Origin: JAXGMQ01 sp964613055
Lineage (GTDB): Bacteria; Caldisericota; Caldisericia; JAAYUI01
Reading direction: 5' to 3'
Length of the DNA stretch: 38,335 bases
NCBI GenBank assembly: GCA_964613055.1
Contig: CAZTGD010000018.1
Location: forward strand, 1-38,335
Part shown: in pieces, positions 1 to 6,948 of the stretch
How positions within the stretch are numbered: the first letter of the stretch is position 1
How the letters are laid out: the number at the start of each line of letters is the position of its first letter
The notes under the pieces: model-generated
The model's input: the letters and a program-made list of their open reading frames with translations, nothing else
What the model was told of the DNA's origin: nothing
Database searches by the model: none
Translations under genes and position numbers: made by a program

Positions 1-2
1 AC

Positions 3-92
3 ATATGGGATGAAGAGATAGAGCTGTACTGGATGAATGCAAGACACTATGACCCCGAAACCAAAAGAGTTTCAATCGATTCAATTGGTTAA
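3..92 (+). CDS. C-terminal remnant of an RHS/YD-repeat protein (cut by window edge)
   Basis: An open frame enters from the left edge and stops with TAA at 90-92. Its last residues include LYWMNARHYDPETKRVSID, which matches the RHS-repeat-associated core signature (usually LYYLRARYYDPETGRFIS plus a DP). RHS proteins are large secreted or surface proteins that encapsulate a C-terminal toxin or effector. Here the protein ends about ten residues after the core motif, with no toxin tip, so it is a toxin-less or decayed copy. It converges on the DUF721 gene with a one-base gap between stop codons. The motif is clear; whether the full gene is intact cannot be seen. Confidence 0.6.
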   Translation: MWDEEIELYWMNARHYDPETKRVSIDSIG

Positions 93-93
93 C

Positions 94-540
94 CTATGAA
101 CGTCGATAACGCTTCTGTGAAATATACGCCTTTTGAAAGGATGCCCTCAGGTTATCTGGAAGATGCTCAGAAAGCTCTTCAGATTCAGCAATCATCGCTG
201 GCGATACCTCGTGAACAATACGCCTTTTGTTGGGTATGTTCTTTATTTTCTGGCTTACCCTAACTTGTACATGAAGGCTGGTTATGAGGTTTGACTTTGT
301 TAATGACTGTATCTTTTTGACAGCTGATGTTTCGTTACTCATCAGTGCAGACGCCCAAGCGGAGCTGTCGCAGATTATCTTCAGTTCACCACCCTGCCAG
401 TTGACTGGTTTACAGTGAAGGGCTATCTTTTCCCCCACAGCCATTCTCCATATGGACATAACCAGACCAGCTGTCACAGAGGGAGCTAGTTCGTTTTTGA
501 GGTTGCCCAAAACCGTGGAGAGTGAAACAGGCTTAGGCAT
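94..540 (-). CDS. DUF721 / DciA-like protein
   Basis: A 148-aa protein of the DUF721 family. The family signature is visible as a W..AVGEKIA.H motif near residues 31-42, followed by an L.I.CDSSAWAS.L strand-helix. In many bacteria without DnaC/DnaI, DciA loads or activates the replicative helicase DnaB; the family assignment is firm, the helicase role here is by analogy. The start at 540 is chosen because GAGGT lies five bases upstream and the ATG overlaps the recF stop by eight bases, suggesting translational coupling; an in-frame ATG at 552 lies further inside recF. It is the last gene of a dnaN-recF-dciA operon, an order common beside replication origins. Confidence 0.8.
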   Translation of the reverse strand: MPKPVSLSTVLGNLKNELAPSVTAGLVMSIWRMAVGEKIALHCKPVNWQGGELKIICDSSAWASALMSNETSAVKKIQSLTKSNLITSLHVQVRVSQKIKNIPNKRRIVHEVSPAMIAESEELSEHLPDNLRASFQKAYISQKRYRRS

Positions 541-1534
541 TGCCGACCTCAATCAGGTGATAGTCACCCGCTGGTTTTGCACCAGCATTCGTAAGTATGA
601 CTTGTGAGAACTTGGATAATTCATTCAGCACAAAGGTCGAGTTGGCTGAATCTAGTTCAGCTAGAATATCATCGGCGAGGACAAACGGTTCGATACTACT
701 CCTACGCTGGATGATTCTAGCTTGTGCGAGTTTAAGCAATACGATTACGCGTCTGGCTTCACCGGTGGAAGCAAATCGTTCAACCCTTTTACCTGAGAGG
801 TTGAAATGACAATCATCCCGATGCGGACCCACAAGCGTTCTACCCCTTATCATCTCAACTGCTTTTTTTCTGACAAACGCCTCAGTTGACAGATCACTTG
901 TATCATCTATGTGGATATCCACATCAAAATCCATACTGAGTTTTCGAATATCTTCGGCAACCAAACGGCGGATTCTTCGCAATTCTGCTCCCTGCTTAAT
1001 GATCTGATTGGTAAGGACATCAAGGAGTTCAGGATCACAGTCATCCCTTGCCAACAAGGAGTTTCTGTCCTTGACTGTTACTCGATACTCTGTCACAAGA
1101 TTTGCCCATTCGGGATTTATCTGACTCGCAGTTTCGTCCAGAAAATCACGTCTTCCAGATGGTGAACCCAGTGCTATGCTGACTGTGCCTGGGCAGATGA
1201 AAACCATTTTGAATATGTTTAACAGGTCTCTGGCCCTTCTGATTGGTTGATCGCCAAGATATATTGTTTTTCTACCATGCCATGAGACATTGACTGGTTT
1301 CCTTGTCGGTGATTCTGTTTCAAGTCTGATATTGAATCTGTCCCTACCGAACGTTACCGCATCAGAATCCTTTGAACCGAGTATGGATTTGCCTCTGATG
1401 CAATAACCAATCGATTCCAGTATCGAGGTCTTGCCTGAAGCGTTTGGTCCACTGATCACATTGAGACTGGGTTCAAATGATACATCACATCTGTCAAGGA
1501 TACGGAAACCATCAGTGGTGATACTGCTGATCAA
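533..1534 (-). CDS. recF: RecF, DNA replication/repair ABC ATPase
   Basis: RecF is an SMC-like ATPase that binds gapped DNA and helps RecOR load RecA. Visible elements are Walker A GPNASGKTS near the N-terminus, the VGPHRDD motif, an ABC signature-like STGEARRVIVLLKLAQA and Walker B FVLADDILAELD. I place the start at a TTG at 1534, four bases after the dnaN stop, because the protein then begins LISSITTDGFRIL, matching the usual RecF start. An upstream in-frame ATG at 1612 would overlap dnaN by 74 bases and add 26 unrelated residues. The TTG form is 333 aa, slightly short for the family (about 360). The Shine-Dalgarno is weak, so coupling to dnaN is likely. Confidence 0.9.
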   Translation of the reverse strand: MISSITTDGFRILDRCDVSFEPSLNVISGPNASGKTSILESIGYCIRGKSILGSKDSDAVTFGRDRFNIRLETESPTRKPVNVSWHGRKTIYLGDQPIRRARDLLNIFKMVFICPGTVSIALGSPSGRRDFLDETASQINPEWANLVTEYRVTVKDRNSLLARDDCDPELLDVLTNQIIKQGAELRRIRRLVAEDIRKLSMDFDVDIHIDDTSDLSTEAFVRKKAVEMIRGRTLVGPHRDDCHFNLSGKRVERFASTGEARRVIVLLKLAQARIIQRRSSIEPFVLADDILAELDSANSTFVLNELSKFSQVILTNAGAKPAGDYHLIEVGNA

Positions 1535-1538
1535 ATTG

Positions 1539-2633
1539 TTATCTCTGAGTGACCAGGATGTAAATAAATGAGTCAGATCCCTCTGGTTGAAGGAGTATGG
1601 GCTGGAGCACACCGTTCATGTTAATCTGGACTCTGGGGCTGTTTGCGCACTTGATCCCGTCAATCAGCTTACGAAGATTCATTGAAACCTCCATCTCCTT
1701 AGCGCTCGTCTCAACCTCTAGTTCCTCCTTGACCTCTCCATACTCCGAAGCAATACCCTTACAGACGAGTTTATTCTCTGAGAATGACAGTGTTACTTTT
1801 CGGTTACCCTGCTTTGAGATGATGTTGACTCTGTTGAGAGCTGCCAGGAATTCTTTCGATTCGATGACAGCCTCTTTTTCGAAGTTTGTTGGGATAACAT
1901 GTTCATAGTGAGGGAAATCACCATCGATGAGCCTGCTGACAACCATCACATTGCCAAATTTGAATCCAATCTGAGTCGGGCTGAAGGTTAGATCAAGATT
2001 GCCCGATTCACCTGAACCGATGAGTTTAGTCAGATTCTTCCACACAGTTCCTGCAACGATAGCTTTTATGTTGGCATCGCTTTCAATTGGTTCTTTACAT
2101 ATTGCAAGACGATAGTTGTCAGTTGCAACCAGATTCAGAGTGCGTTCCCTTACAGACACAAGCGCTCCCAGTTGCTCACGCTTATCCTCCAGTCTGTCAG
2201 AAATGGATGGAGTTATCTTGCTGACGATGTCTAGCAAGAGGTCCCGGTCAAGTGACACCGTATCACCTGATGTGTTTTCAGGTATGGTTGGGTAATCTTC
2301 TGCAGGAACGCAGTTTAATGTTGAGTGTGAGCCATCGGAATTTATTTTCAATTGTCCTTCGATCAGCTCCATTGTTACGCTATCACCAGGGAGGTTCGAT
2401 ATAAGATCGGAGAATATCCTTGTCGGTACTGTTATGCTACCCTTCTCCTCCACGGTTGCAGGTATGGTCATTCTGACCCATGTCTCCATATCTGTGCCAG
2501 TAATCATGACTCTGTCCTCTATCACCTCAAACAGAATATTACCCAGCAATTGGATGGATGGGCTTCTAGGTATAACTGTAGCCACAGCTGAAACAGCTTC
2601 GAAAACGTCCGCTTTGTTTACAATAAGCTTCAT
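1539..2633 (-). CDS. dnaN: DNA polymerase III beta subunit (sliding clamp)
   Basis: A 364-aa protein, the normal length for the beta clamp, which forms a dimeric ring tethering polymerase III and repair partners to DNA. The N-terminus (MKLIVNKADVFEAVSAV) and the central LNCVPAEDYPTIPE, corresponding to the family's L...pa.dFP.lP, are typical. The C-terminal strand QPILLQPEGSDSFIYILVTQR replaces the canonical ending in MPvR with VTQR. An AAGGAGG lies just upstream of the ATG, and a good promoter lies 21 bases further up. It leads the dnaN-recF-dciA operon. dnaA is not adjacent: the next gene upstream is on the opposite strand. Confidence 0.95.
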   Translation of the reverse strand: MKLIVNKADVFEAVSAVATVIPRSPSIQLLGNILFEVIEDRVMITGTDMETWVRMTIPATVEEKGSITVPTRIFSDLISNLPGDSVTMELIEGQLKINSDGSHSTLNCVPAEDYPTIPENTSGDTVSLDRDLLLDIVSKITPSISDRLEDKREQLGALVSVRERTLNLVATDNYRLAICKEPIESDANIKAIVAGTVWKNLTKLIGSGESGNLDLTFSPTQIGFKFGNVMVVSRLIDGDFPHYEHVIPTNFEKEAVIESKEFLAALNRVNIISKQGNRKVTLSFSENKLVCKGIASEYGEVKEELEVETSAKEMEVSMNLRKLIDGIKCANSPRVQINMNGVLQPILLQPEGSDSFIYILVTQR

Positions 2634-2653
2634 GTTTCCTCCTTGGAGGGTAC

Positions 2654-2682
2654 ATTATATGTTTACAGTTTCATTCATTCAA
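2654..2682 (-). promoter_or_regulatory. Sigma70-type promoter of dnaN
   Basis: On the minus strand, TTGAAT (2682-2677) and TATAAT (2659-2654) are separated by 17 bases. The -10 box lies 20 bases upstream of the dnaN ATG, leaving room for the AAGGAGG ribosome site. Confidence 0.7.
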
Positions 2683-2769
2683 GACTCATACCATAATAAC
2701 GAGAGTGGGTGACAAGACTACATGGAGTTCATGGTTAAATGAGGTTTACGAGCATTTAGTTGTTTGAGC

Positions 2770-2798
2770 TTGTATCAAAACCTTGTCTGATCTAGTAT
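2770..2798 (+). promoter_or_regulatory. Probable promoter of the exported redox-like gene cluster
   Basis: TTGTAT and TAGTAT are separated by 17 bases, 34 bases upstream of the chosen ATG at 2833. It is divergent from the dnaN promoter. The same -35 hexamer TTGTAT recurs in the promoter before the gene at 5375. Confidence 0.5.
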
Positions 2799-2832
2799 AG
2801 TCTCCGGATTGTAGCATTGAGAGGTGTACCCT

Positions 2833-3279
2833 ATGAATAGGAATGTGGTAATTGTATCTGTAGTCGCTATTTGCATTGCAGTGGTCGTGCTGGTTGTAAC
2901 GGGTGCATTTTCTTCGGAATGCAACTCCAGTAACTGCGCCGATTGTGGACTGTGTGGTGTTGTTTCTGGTTGTGATTCACAAGGCAACTGCGCAAACGAT
3001 TGCAATTCACAAGCTTGTGAGTCAGCATGCACTAACTCAAATGAAACCCGTTGTTCAAGTGTTGCATCAGGTGGATGTTCTAGCAGACCTGGCTCATGCA
3101 GTTCATCTGGTCAACTCAACATTGACTTCAGACGGATCGAAGCAGAAGCGATGAGATACTATATCGAAAAGACTGGTGAAGAGGACATAACTGCAAAGGC
3201 GTACAAGAATAGCTCTGGAATAGAAGTTGCTATCATCAAAGATGAGAAGGTAATCGACATTCTTACGATCGGAAATTAG
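2833..3279 (+). CDS. Membrane-anchored Cys-rich exported protein, unknown function
   Basis: I do not recognise a family. The 148-aa protein starts with a hydrophobic segment (residues 4-25) with no clear signal-peptidase site, so it is probably an N-terminal anchor. Residues about 29-92 are Ser/Asn/Gly-rich and contain 12 cysteines, spaced like NCADCGLCG and often as C-x2-C or C-x3-C. The last 50 residues form a small mixed domain ending in IIKDEKVIDILTIGN. The start at 2833 is preferred over GTG at 2824 because GAGAGGTG lies directly upstream. It is first in a plus-strand series of exported proteins, two with haem c motifs. The cysteines could form disulfides or bind metal; this is inference. 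Confidence 0.75.
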   Translation: MNRNVVIVSVVAICIAVVVLVVTGAFSSECNSSNCADCGLCGVVSGCDSQGNCANDCNSQACESACTNSNETRCSSVASGGCSSRPGSCSSSGQLNIDFRRIEAEAMRYYIEKTGEEDITAKAYKNSSGIEVAIIKDEKVIDILTIGN

Positions 3280-3304
3280 CGAATAAAGCTAGAAAGGAGA
3301 TCGT

Positions 3305-3718
3305 TTGAGCACAAAAGGTTTAGGAACCAAGGGTTTTTTTCTTCAGATTGTACCATTTATTATTTCAGCGGTTGTCATCACAAGCATAATTTCAATCTTC
3401 TATACAGCTGGTTGGTTTTCGTTGTCATCTCCAATAGTTCAATCCTCCTCAAGTAATTGCAGGCCTGTTATTTGTATCTCTGATGCTATAAGCGCTTGCA
3501 CAAGCGAAGGTACTGGTTTGGTAAAAGTAAGAGGAGAGATAGTCAAACACACCGATGAATGCTGTGACTTCTACCTCTGTGATGATACGGGTGAGATACT
3601 CGTTCAATCTGATGTAATACTTCCCTGCAAGGAAGGTCGATGTGTCATTGTCTACGGACGTATTGTAAAAATGGGTTTTCAGTACGTAATCACAGATTCG
3701 AGGATAGAGTTCCACTGA
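3305..3718 (+). CDS. Membrane-anchored OB-fold-like protein
   Basis: A 137-aa protein with a TTG start supported by AAGGAGA five bases upstream. Residues about 11-37 are a transmembrane anchor; the remainder is extracytoplasmic. The segment from LVKVRGEIVKHTDECCDFYL to FQYVITDSRIEF follows the strand pattern of a small OB-fold (first strand, Cys-containing turn, D-TGEI turn, VYGRIVK strand, closing strand). It has seven cysteines outside the anchor. The minus-strand lipoprotein at 34779-35192 shows the same layout. It lies 25 bases after the Cys-rich gene and 10 bases before the propeller gene. The fold assignment is by pattern only; the function is unknown. Confidence 0.65.
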   Translation: MSTKGLGTKGFFLQIVPFIISAVVITSIISIFYTAGWFSLSSPIVQSSSSNCRPVICISDAISACTSEGTGLVKVRGEIVKHTDECCDFYLCDDTGEILVQSDVILPCKEGRCVIVYGRIVKMGFQYVITDSRIEFH

Positions 3719-3728
3719 TCGATATTTT

Positions 3729-5222
3729 ATGAAGAAGGTAGTTTGTTATCTGTTTGTTCTATTGTTGTTTATCAGCATATTCGTAATTCCCCGATCCGTT
3801 AGTTCAATTCGGCAGGGTGTGTCCCTTGGTGTTGACAAGTATAAGGATCTTTACCTGCTTGATCACTCTTCTGGTGTTATCCACCATATCGACTCTGAGA
3901 CTGGTATATACCTTGGGGAATTTCACTCAACAGAAACAATTGAAGCGGAGAGTTTTACCGATATAAGCGTATGTTCTTGTGGAGGCGGTATAGGTCTGTT
4001 GGATTCTGTCGGTGACACTATTTGGGTGGTGGACTTCACCGGGCAACTCCTCTGGAAGAAGGACAATACAACACCCAATCTCGGATTCAATGATTCATTG
4101 AGTCTCGCTATCTGTCAGGATTCAAACTATGAACACCTGATCCTTGGTACTCAGAATGGAAATGCCTATCATGTATCACCACCCGGCGAGACAGATGGCG
4201 AATTCACTAAGTATCCGAATATTTCTTACGGTCGGATTTCAGGTGTCTACATGGATTTCATCAAGCAGGTCTTCATTGCCGATACTGACAACTCAAGAAT
4301 CGTCAAAACAGACGAGTGGGGCAGAGTAATCGCTCAATGCCAGCAGGGGATTCTCGACAAACCCGTTGATGTTGCCACAACTGAAGACAGCAACAGACGC
4401 GTGTGGGTTGCAGACAGAGGATCGGGCAAGCTACACGTTTTTGACAGATACCTAGATCATCTGTTTGATTGCGGTGATTCTGTCTTGACAGATCCCCTGA
4501 CGGTTATCTGCGACTATCTTGACGGTGGTTGCTATACAGCTGAAATAGTAGATAGCTGTGTTTATCTACACAAATTTGACAAAGACGGAGTACATTTGTT
4601 CACACTCACTGGTGCCACAAGACTGCCTGAGCAGATACTGCTTTCAGCTAATCCAAACAGTTATGTACTGGACAACAGATCAGGAGAGAATCAGCCACTC
4701 AAGAACAAACCTACACTCAAGGATGGGCGATATTTCATTGAAGCTCGTCCCGTGTTTGAGAGCATGGGCTTCTCTGTCAAGTGGGACGAGAGTGAAAGAA
4801 GTGCTACCATCGCCAAAGACGATATAAATATCGCCATCTTCCCAGACAAGCAGGCAATGGTTGCCGACGGTGAATCAAGATGTATTAATCCTCCAGTCTT
4901 CATCTCAAGGGCAAAGCTTCAGATCCCTATTGATATACTCGAAGAGTGTTTTCAGATAACCGCTGAGATAAACTCAAATACGATATTCTTCATCCATCCT
5001 CCACTCACCAACAGCCAGCAGTTGCCAGAACCAGACATCGGCAAGCATCTGTTTGAGGAAACATGTGGTCAATGCCACACACACCCTGCACCTGAGACAA
5101 AGGCACGAGATGAGTGGCCACCCATTGTTGAAAGAATGAGGATGAAAGGGGAATCGGACATCAGCAAGGCTGATGCAGAGAAGATATCAAGGTTCCTGTG
5201 GGGACAGGGGTATCCGGAGTGA
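3729..5222 (+). CDS. Exported beta-propeller / copper-amine-oxidase-N / cytochrome c fusion
   Basis: A 497-aa protein with a signal peptide (MKKVVCYLFVLLLFISIFVI, then a cleavable-looking SVSS). Residues about 35-315 contain NHL/PQQ-like blades (D..S..I...D..G, VWVADRGSGKLHVFD). Residues about 322-432 match the copper amine oxidase N-terminal (stalk) domain: P.LKDGRYFIEARPVFESMGF followed by KWDES. A haem c site CGQCH lies at residues 446-450, followed by EWPPIVERMRMKG, whose Met residues are candidate axial ligands. This suggests a monohaem cytochrome c presented outside the membrane on a propeller. The stalk domain is structural and does not imply oxidase activity. No strong Shine-Dalgarno is visible; coupling to the gene 10 bases upstream is possible. 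Confidence 0.8.
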   Translation: MKKVVCYLFVLLLFISIFVIPRSVSSIRQGVSLGVDKYKDLYLLDHSSGVIHHIDSETGIYLGEFHSTETIEAESFTDISVCSCGGGIGLLDSVGDTIWVVDFTGQLLWKKDNTTPNLGFNDSLSLAICQDSNYEHLILGTQNGNAYHVSPPGETDGEFTKYPNISYGRISGVYMDFIKQVFIADTDNSRIVKTDEWGRVIAQCQQGILDKPVDVATTEDSNRRVWVADRGSGKLHVFDRYLDHLFDCGDSVLTDPLTVICDYLDGGCYTAEIVDSCVYLHKFDKDGVHLFTLTGATRLPEQILLSANPNSYVLDNRSGENQPLKNKPTLKDGRYFIEARPVFESMGFSVKWDESERSATIAKDDINIAIFPDKQAMVADGESRCINPPVFISRAKLQIPIDILEECFQITAEINSNTIFFIHPPLTNSQQLPEPDIGKHLFEETCGQCHTHPAPETKARDEWPPIVERMRMKGESDISKADAEKISRFLWGQGYPE

Positions 5223-5321
5223 GGATTAATCTGAAATCCAGTTCCATTTATATGAGATCATGTGATGTGATGAAGTTTAAAATAAAGCTTAGATCAGATG
5301 TAATCCAAGCGAGGATAATAG

Positions 5322-5350
5322 TTGTATTTAACTGTAGTGATAGATAGAAT
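5322..5350 (+). promoter_or_regulatory. Promoter of the haem-motif/stalk-domain gene at 5375
   Basis: TTGTAT-17 bases-TAGAAT, 24 bases upstream of the ATG at 5375, with AGGAGGT as the ribosome site in between. The rest of the 5223-5374 gap shows no clear terminator. Confidence 0.6.
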
Positions 5351-5374
5351 GATCCAACAAACAGGAGGTACTCA

Positions 5375-6145
5375 ATGAAGAGACTCACTATCGTAGCTGT
5401 TGTTGTTCTGGCAATTTTTGCTGTTTCGTTCCTGATGGTTACCGCACAGGAAGAGTATGCAGACGAAATGGGATTCTACTATGACGATGTTGACACCACG
5501 GACTGTCTGATATGCCATTTCCACGATAATGGAGACACAGATAGGAATCCATACGGTGTTCAGTATGAAGCTGGTATGGCTGAGGCTGTTGAGATCACGA
5601 CATACGAGAATCAGGATGCCGATGGTGATGGCTATACAAACGCTCAGGAACTCGCAAAGGGAACAAACCCTGGAGACTTCACGAGTAGCCCCTCAAGGAA
5701 GTACACCAAGTGTGTATCATTCATCATTACAAAGGAGGATGATGGTGACAGTCGCAAGTACATTGTAGCCAATGATGTGAATAAGAGGGTAACCAAAAAG
5801 AGTGATATAGACATATTCTATCAGCAAGTAGAGATAGACGCTCCCTGTTACATAAAGAACGGTAAATCCATGGTACCTCTCCGTGCAGGCATTGAGAACC
5901 TCGGTGGCACGGTTGGATGGGATGGTGGAGAGAAGAGAGTTGATATCTTCAAGAACGGCAAACTCGTGGGTCAGATGTGGATCGGAAAACAATACGCCAA
6001 GATCAATGGAAAAAACTATGACCTGATCACAGCACCGGAGATAGTAAACAGCAGGACGTTTGTCCCCGTAAAGGGTGTTGGTGATTCACTTGGCGCAGAA
6101 CTCAAATGGGTACCATTTGGTCAGATAGCCAACTTCGTATTCTAG
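5375..6145 (+). CDS. Exported protein with haem c motif, Ca-binding repeat and copper-amine-oxidase-N domain
   Basis: A 256-aa protein. A signal peptide covers residues 1-24 (ends MVTAQ). A haem c attachment motif CLICH is at residues 44-48, followed by NPYG, resembling small cytochrome-like exported proteins that carry CxxCH, then N.FG, then a calcium repeat. That repeat, DADGDGYTNAQE (81-92) followed by GTNPGD, is of thrombospondin type 3/dockerin type. Residues about 150-256 form a copper amine oxidase N-terminal (stalk) domain with NGKSMVPLRAGIENLGG and GWDGGEKRV. It has its own promoter and AGGAGGT site. It shares the haem-plus-stalk combination with the preceding gene, so the two probably act in the same extracytoplasmic redox or surface structure. 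Confidence 0.8.
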   Translation: MKRLTIVAVVVLAIFAVSFLMVTAQEEYADEMGFYYDDVDTTDCLICHFHDNGDTDRNPYGVQYEAGMAEAVEITTYENQDADGDGYTNAQELAKGTNPGDFTSSPSRKYTKCVSFIITKEDDGDSRKYIVANDVNKRVTKKSDIDIFYQQVEIDAPCYIKNGKSMVPLRAGIENLGGTVGWDGGEKRVDIFKNGKLVGQMWIGKQYAKINGKNYDLITAPEIVNSRTFVPVKGVGDSLGAELKWVPFGQIANFVF

Positions 6146-6245
6146 GAGTTGGATAGTTTATTTTGGAGCTTCCTCGACTGAGTCTGCTATTTTGCTTTAA
6201 AAGTAAGGCATGCATGGCAACAGTGTCGGGTGCTTATAAAGAAAG

Positions 6246-6260
6246 AGCGCTAAAAGCGCT
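6246..6260 (+). other. Small hairpin in the csp leader
   Basis: AGCGCT-AAA-AGCGCT is a perfect 6-bp inverted repeat 18 bases before the cold-shock gene's ATG, upstream of its AGGAAGGTG site. Cold-shock leaders are often structured; the role here is inference. Confidence 0.35.
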
Positions 6261-6278
6261 ACAGGAAGGTGTGAAGGA

Positions 6279-6494
6279 ATGATTTCGAAAGGTAGAGTAC
6301 TCTGGTTTGACAACAAGAAGGGTTACGGCTTCATCAAGGTAGAAGGAACGGATGAGGAGGTCTTTGTACATTATTCGTCTATTCAGGGCGGTGATGGTTT
6401 CAAAACACTCAGAGAAGACCAGCAGGTTGAGTTTGAGTTAGTCGACAGTGACAAGGGGAAGCAGGCTTCAGCGGTCAGACCAGTAATGGACTGA
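6279..6494 (+). CDS. Cold-shock protein (CspA family)
   Basis: A 71-aa single cold-shock domain, the standard length. RNP1 is visible as KGYGFIKV and RNP2 as VFVHYSSI, the aromatic patches that bind single-stranded RNA or DNA. Proteins of this family act as RNA chaperones that melt secondary structure, often but not always induced by cold. The start is supported by AGGAAGGTG upstream. The leader (6146-6278) contains a short hairpin. It converges on the Fur-family gene. Which csp paralogue this is cannot be told from sequence alone. Confidence 0.93.
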   Translation: MISKGRVLWFDNKKGYGFIKVEGTDEEVFVHYSSIQGGDGFKTLREDQQVEFELVDSDKGKQASAVRPVMD

Positions 6495-6525
6495 CCGACA
6501 CTAAGTAAGTTAAAACCCAAAACAA

Positions 6526-6945
6526 CTAGCGTCTACGGCATCTTTCGCAGGTGCCGTAGACTTCGATTGAAACGGTTTCTGTAGCAAAACCCTCTGACAG
6601 GGCTTTTACTCTTTTAATAATTTCGTTTTTCTCGTCCATACTGATCTCAGTTACTTCTTCACACATGTTGCATATGAAATGTATTTCATAAGGATGTGAG
6701 ATTCCATAGTGTGCATGCTGATGTGAGAAGTTGTGTTTGTGGACAATTTTTAAAGAAAACAGTAGTTCCAGTGTCCGGTATATGGTTGCAGTATCTATCG
6801 ATACACCCCTCTTCTCCAGAAGGGCTTTTATTTCGTTGGCATCCAGATTGTCTCCCACATGATCGAACAATAGCTCCAGTATGCTCATCCGCTGACCGGT
6901 TATTCGATACCCATTCTTCTTTATCTTCGATAGTATTTTCTCCAT
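6526..6945 (-). CDS. Fur-family metal- or peroxide-responsive repressor
   Basis: A 139-aa Fur-family regulator. The N-terminal winged helix contains DTATIYRTLELL (51-62), the family recognition helix. The metal-binding half has HQHAHYG (75-81), H89 with C92 and C95 (HFICNMC), and a second structural zinc pair C133 and C136 (CERC). Members include Fur, Zur and PerR; the sensed signal cannot be assigned here. It starts three bases after the stop of the 1448-aa subtilase, with GGGGGAT upstream, so the two are co-transcribed. A perfect inverted repeat covers its last codons and looks like its terminator. Confidence 0.9.
   Translation of the reverse strand: MEKILSKIKKNGYRITGQRMSILELLFDHVGDNLDANEIKALLEKRGVSIDTATIYRTLELLFSLKIVHKHNFSHQHAHYGISHPYEIHFICNMCEEVTEISMDEKNEIIKRVKALSEGFATETVSIEVYGTCERCRRR
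6531..6561 (-). terminator. Probable rho-independent terminator overlapping the end of the Fur-family gene
   Basis: GTCTACGGCA and TGCCGTAGAC form a perfect 10-bp stem with an 11-base loop. On the minus strand it is followed by GCTAGTTGTTTTGGGTTTT, a T-rich tail. The stem lies inside the last codons of the Fur-family gene (stop at 6528-6526). The tail is not a pure T run, so efficiency is uncertain. Confidence 0.6.
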
Positions 6946-6948
6946 TTT

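Noticed and set aside
1534..1612. Long recF start at ATG 1612
   Set aside because: It would overlap dnaN by 74 bases, and the added 26 residues do not fit RecF; the TTG at 1534 gives a normal N-terminus.
2634..2823. Origin of replication next to dnaN
   Set aside because: No cluster of TTATNCACA boxes and no AT-rich unwinding stretch is visible.
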